DNA of 64,000 bases from Leptotrichia wadei (GTDB lineage Bacteria; Fusobacteriota; Fusobacteriia; Fusobacteriales; Leptotrichiaceae). Positions within the stretch are counted from its first letter, which is position 1; every line of letters begins with the position of its first letter. Under the pieces are notes generated by a model. The model saw only the letters and a list, made by a program, of their open reading frames with translations, was not told where the DNA came from and made no database searches. The stretch lies in the NCBI RefSeq assembly GCF_007990545.2, contig NZ_AP019829.2, positions 310,001 to 374,000 of the forward strand. The letters are read 5' to 3'. This document shows positions 57,725 through 64,000 of the stretch, piece by piece. The translations under genes and the position numbers were made by a program.

Positions 57725-57984
57725 AACTTAAAGTTTATTTTGATTTTTTGAGATTTTTTAATTAATATATTAGAGTATATAAAAATAAAAAAAGTAAAAA
57801 AGATAAAAATTTCAAGATGACTAATAAGTCAATAAAATCAGGTTATTTTGCAGAAAAATGTACTAAATACAATGATTAAAGTGGAGTATTACTTAATTTT
57901 TTGTTGACTTTTTATAAAAAAAATGATACCATAACTTGTAAATAGGAAGTTTTAACTATAATAATAAATTAATTAGTTAAAACA

Positions 57985-58013
57985 TTGATTTTTCTCTTAA
58001 AATGTTGTATAAT
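57985..58013 (+). promoter_or_regulatory. Promoter of the OmpA-family gene
   Basis: TTGATT and TATAAT with a 17-base spacer. The leader is about 70 bases, A-rich, with AGGAGG before the ATG, as expected for a strongly expressed outer-membrane protein. A second candidate (TTGACT/TACCAT) lies about 80 bases upstream. Confidence 0.8.
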
Positions 58014-58088
58014 CTAAAAGAGGATTAGGAGAAAAAAGTACTAATTTAGAAAAATTAGAGAAAAAAATAAAATTTAGGAGGAATTAAA

Positions 58089-59189
58089 ATGAAAAAATTA
58101 GTTATTTTAGGAACAGCTTTATTGGCTTTAAATGCTGTAGCATCTGAAGTACAAGTTAAAGGTGGATATGATTTCTACAGAAAATTTAAAGCAGGATCAA
58201 GTGAATTTAGTGAAGATTATAATCTTAAACATGGACCAACACTTGGATTAGAATATATTGTTGATAACCAAGGTGAATTTGAATGGGGATTAGGAGCAGA
58301 ATATAAATTATCATCTCACTCTGGGAAATTAATCAGAAAAGATGATAAAGCTAAATTAATGAGAAGTGTTCCAGTTTATGCATTAGGAAAATTTAACTTA
58401 ATTACAACTAACAATGGAAATGATGCATTATACGTATTAGGAAGAGCAGGATATAATTTTGCTCATGAAGCTAAAAATGTAAATGGTAAAGTTAAAGGTG
58501 GATTATATACTGCAGCAGGAATTGGTACTGAATTTGGACCAGTTTCATTGGAAGCTATTTATGAAAGATCAGGTGCTAAAATTAAAACAACTGATGCTTT
58601 AGGTAATACTGAAAGAACAAGAAATAATATTGATTCGGTAGGAGTTAGATTAGGATATAGATTTGGACAATTGAAAAATGACAGATCACCTAAAATTATA
58701 ACTCAAACAGTTACAGTACCTGTACCAACTCCAGTGCCTGCACCAGCTCCAGAACCAGCACCAATTGTTAAACCAAATACAGCAGTATTACCATTTAGTT
58801 GTTCAACTGAAGAAAAGAAATGTGTAATCAGAGGATTTAAAGTAGATGGTAGAGTACCTAACGAAGGTGAAGCTGCTGACTTGAGAACTATTGCAGGTGT
58901 AATTAACCAATTTGCTGATGGTGGATCAATTGATTTCATTGGACATACAGATTCAACTGGATCAGCTGCTTATAACCAAAAATTATCAGTAGCAAGAGCA
59001 CAAAATGTAGCTAGATTGTTAAGAGATTATGGATTGAAAAATTCTATTTCTTACGGAACAATTACTGGTCAAGGAGAAAGCAACCCAGCTGATACTAATG
59101 ATACAGTTCAAGGAAGATACAATAACAGAAGAGTTGAATTATTCTTCCAAAACGTTGACTTTAGTAACGTAAAATTCATTAATCAATAA
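58089..59189 (+). CDS. OmpA-family outer-membrane protein
   Basis: 366 residues. Signal peptide ending ALNAVAS (about residue 19); an eight-stranded-type beta-barrel from about 21 to 195 rich in alternating aromatic residues; a Pro/Val/Ala linker (TVPVPTPVPAPAPEPAP) at about 210-230; and a C-terminal OmpA peptidoglycan-binding domain with DFIGHTDSTGSAAYNQKLS and RYNNRRVEL. Two Cys (FSCSTEEKKC) at the start of that domain may form a disulfide. It links the outer membrane to peptidoglycan and is direct evidence of a diderm host. Confidence 0.94.
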   Translation: MKKLVILGTALLALNAVASEVQVKGGYDFYRKFKAGSSEFSEDYNLKHGPTLGLEYIVDNQGEFEWGLGAEYKLSSHSGKLIRKDDKAKLMRSVPVYALGKFNLITTNNGNDALYVLGRAGYNFAHEAKNVNGKVKGGLYTAAGIGTEFGPVSLEAIYERSGAKIKTTDALGNTERTRNNIDSVGVRLGYRFGQLKNDRSPKIITQTVTVPVPTPVPAPAPEPAPIVKPNTAVLPFSCSTEEKKCVIRGFKVDGRVPNEGEAADLRTIAGVINQFADGGSIDFIGHTDSTGSAAYNQKLSVARAQNVARLLRDYGLKNSISYGTITGQGESNPADTNDTVQGRYNNRRVELFFQNVDFSNVKFINQ

Positions 59190-59226
59190 TCTTTAAGATA
59201 AAAGGTTTAGAAGTAAAAGCTTTTGG

Positions 59227-59256
59227 AGAGATATTTAATTATATCTCTCTTTTTTT
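59227..59256 (+). terminator. Terminator of the OmpA-family gene
   Basis: AGAGATAT / ATATCTCT perfect stem, 6-base loop, then CTTTTTTT. Confidence 0.92.
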
Positions 59257-59292
59257 AATTAATTTTTACTTAAAAAAAAGAAGAGTTTCATA

Positions 59293-59388
59293 TTGATAAT
59301 TGGATAAAATATAATATAATTCTGTTTTCTAATACTAAACCCATTTAAATAAAATATAATTTTTGTTTTTTAAATGGAGAATAGTATT
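59293..59388 (+). other. Promoter-like site followed by a long hairpin (candidate structured RNA or leader)
   Basis: TTGATA and TATAAT are 16 bases apart (59293-59320). Eleven bases later a two-part stem begins: AATACTA / TAGTATT plus CCATTTAAA / TTTAAATGG (59331-59388) with an AT-rich loop of about 19 bases. The next gene starts only at 59606, and the 217 bases between show nothing further. It could be a long leader or a small RNA. Confidence 0.4.
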
Positions 59389-59605
59389 AACTAATGATTA
59401 TTGTTAATAAATATTTTTCTATCATAAAAAAATTTTCATCATTTGAAATAGCAGATTTGCTGTAACTATAAAAAAATTAATGAATAGACTTAATATTTAA
59501 TATTTTTTTTACAGAAAAATATTAGTTAAATATTGATTTTTAATCTAATAAATGATATTATTTAAATAGGTTTTAAGAGTTTCAAATATATTTTGAGGTG
59601 GTGTT

Positions 59606-60043
59606 ATGGATTTATCAAAAATTAAACTGGTTGTAATAATTCAATGTGAAATTGCAAAAAGACGTTGCAGCGGATATCATTGTAGCCAGTCGTTTTACGA
59701 GAGAAGTGGTGGATTTTTAAAATATCCAATGGAGCAGGATATGAGAGTCTTGATGTTCCAATGTGGAGGATGTAATGGGAAAGGAGTTAATTCACTTTTG
59801 TCAAATGTGAATAAATGTTTGAAAAAAGAAGGGAAGATTACGCCTGAAGAAGTGGCTATACACTTTGCTTCTTGTATTACGCTTGACAATCATCATTCTT
59901 CCAGATGTATGTTTTTAAATTATATGAAACAGCAAGTTTCTAAAACTCCATTTAGGGATTCAATTATTTTGGAAGACACCTGGCATTCTAAAACTGCTAC
60001 TAGAAGACGTGCAGAAGGGATTTACAAAACAAATAAAAACTAG
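59606..60043 (+). CDS. CGGC-domain protein (putative metal-binding)
   Basis: 145 residues. The CGGC motif lies at residues about 53-56 (FQCGGCNGKG). Additional Cys are in RRCSGYHCSQSF, NKCLKK, ASCITL and SRCMFL, and there is a His pair (DNHHSS), a cysteine-rich layout typical of this small family, which is predicted to bind metal. The function is unknown. It starts after GAGGTGG, 22 bases upstream of the HPr-like gene, so they are probably co-transcribed. Confidence 0.82.
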   Translation: MDLSKIKLVVIIQCEIAKRRCSGYHCSQSFYERSGGFLKYPMEQDMRVLMFQCGGCNGKGVNSLLSNVNKCLKKEGKITPEEVAIHFASCITLDNHHSSRCMFLNYMKQQVSKTPFRDSIILEDTWHSKTATRRRAEGIYKTNKN

Positions 60044-60064
60044 AAAAATCAGGAAAGGAAAGCT

Positions 60065-60385
60065 ATGAAGGAAATTATTGTAGAGATAAAAAATGAACAG
60101 GGAATTCATGCACGACCATCAGGACAGATTGTCAATATTGCAAAAAAGTATAATGCTACTTTGGAAATAGAAAAGGTTTTGGAAAATGAGCGAGCAGAGA
60201 ATAACAAAGGAAAAAATGAAAAAGTAGATGGTAAAAATGTATTTGGAGTTATGATGCTTGGAGCTGAAAAAGGAGAGAAATTAAAACTTAGGGCAATTTC
60301 AGAAAATGGGGAAAATCCAGAAGAAGAGGCTAAATTGCTGGAGGAGTTAAGACAATTAATAGAAATTAATAAATTTTTTGAATAA
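60065..60385 (+). CDS. HPr-like phosphocarrier with insertion and no Ser46
   Basis: 106 residues against the usual 85-90. Phosphorylation H15 is in the canonical QGIHARPSG. After beta strand 3 there is an insertion of about 16 charged residues (about 38-53). The regulatory helix reads DGKNVFGVMMLG where Gram-positive HPr has KSIMGVMSLG, so the HPr-kinase serine is replaced by Asn58. PTS phosphotransfer through His15 should be possible; Ser phosphorylation is not. It may instead be a specialised (non-catabolite) HPr. No enzyme I gene is adjacent. Confidence 0.88.
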   Translation: MKEIIVEIKNEQGIHARPSGQIVNIAKKYNATLEIEKVLENERAENNKGKNEKVDGKNVFGVMMLGAEKGEKLKLRAISENGENPEEEAKLLEELRQLIEINKFFE

Positions 60386-60436
60386 ATATAAAGAAGGGAG
60401 AAGGGCTGGCTTTTGTAGGCAGTTCTGAAGTACAAA

Positions 60437-62239
60437 ATGAACGAAAAAGAATTTGAGACATTATTAGAGGATTATTTACCTGAAGAAAAAAAATCTGGAG
60501 ATGTAGTCGAAGGAATTATTACAAGAAAAGAAATGGATTATGGATTTCTTGATTTAAATGCAAAAAAAGAAGGAAGAATTTATGCTAGTGAAGTTAAAGA
60601 CTTTGAAATTGGAGATAAAATTGAAGTGAAGGTTTTAAGGGAAGATGATGATAATATTATTGTTTCAAAATTTATGCTAGATAAGGCTAAAGAATTGGCA
60701 TCATTTAATGTTGATGATATTGTAACAGGAGAAATTGTAAAAAAAATTAAAGGTGGATATACTGTAAAAATTGGAAAAAATGATGCATTTTTACCATTTT
60801 CTCTTGCTAGATTTGAAAAGGATAAGGACTATACTGGACAAAAATTCAAATTTATTATAAAGGAAAAAAATAAAAGTAATATAACTATTTCAAGAATTGA
60901 TTTAATAAAAATTGAAGAGGAAAAATATTTTGAGAGTGTTAATGTTGGAGATGTAGTTACAGGAAAAGTTAAAGAAATATTTGATTTTGGAATTATTTTA
61001 GATTTAGGAGCTGCAAGTGGATTTATTCATATTTCTGAAATTTCTTGGGATCAAGTGGATAATTTACATGAAAGATATAAAATCGGAGATGAAGTAACTG
61101 CTAAAATTATTGAAAAGGATGTTGAAAAAAATAGATTAAAATTAAGTATAAAACAATTATCAGAAGATCCTTGGGTTGCATTTGAAAAAAGCCATAATGT
61201 TGGAGATGTGGTCGAGGCTGTTGTTAAAGGTATGCTTGATTTTGGGATAGTTGTAACTGTTGATGGAAATTCTGGGTTTGTACATGTTTCAGAGCTTGCT
61301 TGGCACAATGGATCTAAAGAATTGAAAAATTATAAAGTGGGAGATAAATTTCCTGCAAAAATTATTCAAATTGAAAATGAAAAGAAAAATGTTAAATTAA
61401 GTGTAAAACAACTTTCAGAAAATCCTTGGAATACAGTAAAGGAAAAATATCATATAGGAGATATTATTGAAAAACCAATAACAGAAGTATTTGATTTTGG
61501 ATTATTAATCTCGCTTGAAAAGGATATTGACGGACTTTTACATGTTTCTGACTTGTCATATAAGAGAGAATCTAACCTAACTTCAAAATATAAAGCTGGA
61601 GATTTGATTAAATTTAAAATAGTTGACTTTAATGATGAAAAAAATAGAGTTACTTTGAGTGCAAAAGCACTGCTTGATGATAAATGGGATGTTCTTGAAG
61701 AAACTTATGACTTTGATAAATCATATAAGGGAAAAGTTATGAATGTTCAGGATTATGGAATTTTTGTTGAACTTGAAAAGGGAATAGAAGTATTTATTCA
61801 CAAAAATGAATTTTCTTGGGATAAAAGAGAACATAAGGAATACAAAGTTGGCGATGAAGTTGCATTTAAAGTAATCGTAATTGACAAAATTGAAAAAAAA
61901 TTATCTGGAAGTATTAAGCAATTGGAAAAATCGCCTTGGAAGGAAGTTACTGAAAAATATAAAAAGGGAAATATTATAAACACTGAAATTGTAGAAATTC
62001 AGGAAAATTTTGTGCTTGTTAAATTGACAGACAGATTTAATGGAATTATACCAAAAAGAGAATTGACAGAGGAATTTTTGAAGGATATTTCTGAAAAATT
62101 CTCAGTTGGAGATAAAGTTGAAGCTGTTATTACAGATATTAATGAAAAGAGAAAATCTATCGCATTGTCTATAAAAAAAGTTCAAGAAATGGAAGAAAAG
62201 AAAGAAATGGATGAACTTATGAAAGTTTATGGAGTTTAA
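60437..62239 (+). CDS. rpsA: S1 RNA-binding domain protein, ribosomal protein S1-like
   Basis: 600 residues made of seven S1-type repeats starting near residues 18, 93, 175, 260, 345, 430 and 515, for example DVVTGKVKEIFDFGIILDLG and DVVEAVVKGMLDFGIVVTV. Repeats 3 and 4 are the best preserved; the first two and the last are degenerate, as in S1 proteins where repeats 1 and 2 bind the ribosome. It would help mRNA bind the 30S subunit. E. coli S1 has six repeats, so this is one more. It starts 51 bases after the HPr-like gene. Confidence 0.88.
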   Translation: MNEKEFETLLEDYLPEEKKSGDVVEGIITRKEMDYGFLDLNAKKEGRIYASEVKDFEIGDKIEVKVLREDDDNIIVSKFMLDKAKELASFNVDDIVTGEIVKKIKGGYTVKIGKNDAFLPFSLARFEKDKDYTGQKFKFIIKEKNKSNITISRIDLIKIEEEKYFESVNVGDVVTGKVKEIFDFGIILDLGAASGFIHISEISWDQVDNLHERYKIGDEVTAKIIEKDVEKNRLKLSIKQLSEDPWVAFEKSHNVGDVVEAVVKGMLDFGIVVTVDGNSGFVHVSELAWHNGSKELKNYKVGDKFPAKIIQIENEKKNVKLSVKQLSENPWNTVKEKYHIGDIIEKPITEVFDFGLLISLEKDIDGLLHVSDLSYKRESNLTSKYKAGDLIKFKIVDFNDEKNRVTLSAKALLDDKWDVLEETYDFDKSYKGKVMNVQDYGIFVELEKGIEVFIHKNEFSWDKREHKEYKVGDEVAFKVIVIDKIEKKLSGSIKQLEKSPWKEVTEKYKKGNIINTEIVEIQENFVLVKLTDRFNGIIPKRELTEEFLKDISEKFSVGDKVEAVITDINEKRKSIALSIKKVQEMEEKKEMDELMKVYGV

Positions 62240-62422
62240 TTTTAGTAAATTATTGTATAATTTAAATATTATTTTACAAGAGGTTTGTAGTTCCCTTGCC
62301 ATTTTTTAAACATATATAAAATATATAATTGAGTTAAAAAAATAAATTTTACATAATTTAAAAAAAGTGCTAAAATATAATAGTAAATATTAGAACATTG
62401 AAATTATATGGAGGTAAATTTA

Positions 62423-63364
62423 ATGGCAGGTAAAACTGAATTTATGAAATACGCATATTTCAATAAAGAAATAGTGGAATTTGAAAAGGCGACAGTAAGT
62501 ATTGCGACTCACAGTTTACAATATGGAACAACTTGTTTCGGTGGAGTTAGAGGATACTACAGAAATGGGAAAGTTGCAATTTTTAGATTGGAAGACCATT
62601 ATAAAAGACTTATGACAGCTTCAAAAATGTTAGGTTTTGAATTTTTCATGGGATGGGATGAATTTAAAAATATCGTAACTGAATTAGTTAAAAAGAACGA
62701 TATTAAAGAAGATTTTTACATGAGACCATTCATTTTCTGTAAAGAACCAAGATTATCACCAAAAAAAGCAGGACTTGATTTTGATTTAGCAATTTATATG
62801 TTACCTCTTGCAGATTATGTAAGCACAAAAGGCGGATTAAAATTAATGAGTTCAACTTATAGAAAATACAATGATTCGTCTATTCCAACTAAAGCAAAAG
62901 CAGGTGGTTCTTACATTAATTCATTCCTAGCAACAAGTGATGCACAAAGAAATGGTTATGATGATGCGTTAATGTTTGATGACACAGGAAATGTAGTAGA
63001 AGTTTCTGTTGCAAATATTGTATTAATTTACAGAGACCAAGTAATTATCCCTGATACAGGAAATGCAGCTCTTGAAGGAATCACAGTAAGATCAGCATTA
63101 GAATTATTGGAATACAATGGATATAAAGTTAATCGTGGAAAAATTGACCGTTCAATGGTATTCACAGCAGATGAGTTGTTGGTAACAGGAACAGCAATGA
63201 AAATCACTTATGCTGAATCATTAGACCAAAGACCAATCGGACAATTGGATTTCCATGCTGAACCAAAACCTGGTAAATTCTATGAATTGTTAAAAGGGGA
63301 ATATGAAAAAGTTATTAATGGAGATCACGAATTATCTAAAGAATGGTTATTTGTTGTAGAATAA
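62423..63364 (+). CDS. ilvE: Branched-chain amino acid aminotransferase
   Basis: 313 residues from ATG 62423, 8 bases after GGAGG; an upstream in-frame ATG at 62408 overlaps that site. A fold-type IV PLP enzyme: HSLQYGTTCFGGVRGY near the N-terminus, the Lys-bearing KAKAGGSYINSFLA, EVSVANIVLIYRDQVIIP and a TAMKITYAESLD loop. It transfers amino groups between Leu, Ile or Val and 2-oxoglutarate. It is monocistronic; no other branched-chain genes are adjacent, so a catabolic role is as likely as a biosynthetic one. Confidence 0.93.
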   Translation: MAGKTEFMKYAYFNKEIVEFEKATVSIATHSLQYGTTCFGGVRGYYRNGKVAIFRLEDHYKRLMTASKMLGFEFFMGWDEFKNIVTELVKKNDIKEDFYMRPFIFCKEPRLSPKKAGLDFDLAIYMLPLADYVSTKGGLKLMSSTYRKYNDSSIPTKAKAGGSYINSFLATSDAQRNGYDDALMFDDTGNVVEVSVANIVLIYRDQVIIPDTGNAALEGITVRSALELLEYNGYKVNRGKIDRSMVFTADELLVTGTAMKITYAESLDQRPIGQLDFHAEPKPGKFYELLKGEYEKVINGDHELSKEWLFVVE

Positions 63365-63466
63365 ATTAATAAATTTTTTTAAATTTTTAGCTAAAATAAA
63401 AACAAATATTTTAAAACAAGGGATTTATCCATTTTTCAAAATAAAAAATAGAATAGAAGGGAATAA

Positions 63467-63512
63467 AAATACACTGAAAGTGTTAAAAAAAGCATTAAAG
63501 GTGTATTTTTTT
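63467..63512 (+). terminator. Terminator of ilvE
   Basis: AAATACAC / GTGTATTT stem with a 26-base loop, then T residues. From here to 63800 I see no gene. Confidence 0.75.
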
Positions 63513-63800
63513 ATTTGTTAAATTACTATAAACCATCTTAATTATCTTGTAAAAATAAATTAGGCAAAAATAAGATTTGAGAAAAATAACCATAATTTTT
63601 GAAGATTGTTTTTAAAGAAATCTTTATTATAAACTTATTTTTTTTATTTCAAAAAAAACTTGTAATTGAGAGAAATTAGGAGTACAATACAATTGAAATA
63701 GGGAGAAAATAATAGTTTAAATAAATCTGAGTGATAATTGGAGATGGATAAAGAGAATATAATAATTATTGGGAAATTAAATAGTAATGTAAAATTTGGG

Positions 63801-63834
63801 AAGAGAGATGGTTGATTATAATCATCTCTCTTTT
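63801..63834 (+). terminator. Second intrinsic terminator before the antiterminated leader
   Basis: A perfect 10-bp stem AAGAGAGATG / CATCTCTCTT with a 12-base loop and T residues. No ORF precedes it, so it may end an untranslated RNA or insulate the next operon. Confidence 0.82.
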
Positions 63835-63883
63835 GAAATCATGAAGATTTTTTAAATTTAAAAAATTTTTAATTTTTTAGTTA

Positions 63884-63912
63884 TTGACAAATCTAAAAAA
63901 AGGTAGTATACT
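63884..63912 (+). promoter_or_regulatory. Promoter of the operon beyond the window
   Basis: TTGACA and TATACT with a 17-base spacer, 12 bases before the antiterminator site. Confidence 0.9.
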
Positions 63913-63924
63913 TATTTTATAAGT

Positions 63925-63952
63925 GGATTGTTACTGTTAGGCAGGCAGAACC
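63925..63952 (+). promoter_or_regulatory. BglG/LicT-type RNA antiterminator (RAT) site
   Basis: GGATTGTTACTG, four bases, then GCAGGCAGAACC matches the RAT consensus bound by BglG/SacY/LicT-family proteins at nearly every position. Its 3' end overlaps the left arm of the following terminator, so protein binding would prevent the terminator from forming. The controlled genes lie past the window and are expected to encode a PTS permease and a glycosidase. Confidence 0.9.
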
Positions 63953-64000
63953 TTGGTTAATAAATATGATTATTTTTTCGTATTTAATAATCAAGGTTTT
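63949..64000 (+). terminator. Leader terminator controlled by the RAT site
   Basis: AACCTTGGTTAATAAATA pairs with TATTTAATAATCAAGGTT (small mismatches) and is followed by T residues at the window edge. It is mutually exclusive with the RAT stem. Confidence 0.85.

Noticed and set aside
63801-63834. Hairpin as part of the RAT leader
   Set aside because: It lies upstream of the promoter at 63884, so it cannot be in that transcript; it is treated as a separate terminator.

Overview
The window is very AT-rich, with intact genes in both directions, A-rich leaders and strong Shine-Dalgarno sites. Low GC combined with an OmpA-family outer-membrane protein, an hrcA-grpE-dnaK-dnaJ set under a CIRCE operator, two-subunit glycyl-tRNA synthetase, lactate permease and a terminal BglG/LicT-type antiterminator site point to a diderm low-GC bacterium of the Fusobacteriota, most likely Leptotrichia or a close relative. 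This is inferred from gene content; no search was run.

Layout. 1-3.4 kb: the end of a glutamate dehydrogenase gene, a YciI-like protein, and a three-domain acyl-activating enzyme / acyl carrier protein / PlsC-type acyltransferase fusion. 3.66-4.43 kb: eight tRNA genes (Leu, Gly, Lys, Arg, Met-type CAT, Glu, Ser, Phe). 4.45-20.95 kb: an accessory island. Its left end is a mobile-element module on the minus strand (tyrosine integrase with three 11-bp direct repeats beside it, a hypothetical protein, and an XRE repressor). The rest, on the plus strand, is a mosaic of cargo genes for a contractile injection system (T6SS-like). These include three Hcp-like tube genes or fragments, a VgrG-like spike, a frameshifted Tae4-family peptidoglycan amidase with its catalytic Cys and His still visible, candidate effectors and membrane-anchored candidate immunity proteins, and a small J-domain protein with a TPR/Sel1-type lipoprotein beside VgrG. 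Four genes in the island carry one-base frameshifts and several are truncated or chimeric. No sheath, baseplate or membrane-complex genes can be recognised in the window.

21-29.4 kb: a minus-strand heat-shock region, hrcA-grpE-(membrane protein)-(35-aa ORF)-dnaK, followed by a coiled-coil membrane protein, small genes, an aldose-epimerase-like gene and dnaJ. CIRCE and a consensus promoter lie upstream of hrcA. 29.6-34.2 kb: a second AAA-ATPase-like/PD-(D/E)XK gene, an exported amidase, a small exported protein, a GNAT and truA. 34.3-38.6 kb: a five-gene operon built around a P1B-like ATPase whose membrane motif is SCG instead of the usual CPx, with three separate HMA-like proteins.

38.8-45.2 kb: gpmA, a DUF2721-type membrane protein, glmU-prs-sua5 in close order, a small conserved protein, and a lone GspE/PilB-like ATPase. 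45.4-46 kb: a second tRNA cluster (Pro, Gly, His, Lys, Leu) whose Gly and Lys genes repeat those of the first. 46.1-58 kb: tex, lactate permease, ileS-lspA, a membrane protein, glyQ and glyS. 58-63.4 kb: an OmpA-family protein, a CGGC-domain protein, an HPr variant with an insertion and no regulatory serine, a seven-repeat S1 protein, and ilvE. The window ends in the leader of an operon outside it: a sigma70 promoter, a BglG/LicT-type RNA antiterminator site and an overlapping terminator, which predicts a sugar (PTS) operon immediately downstream.
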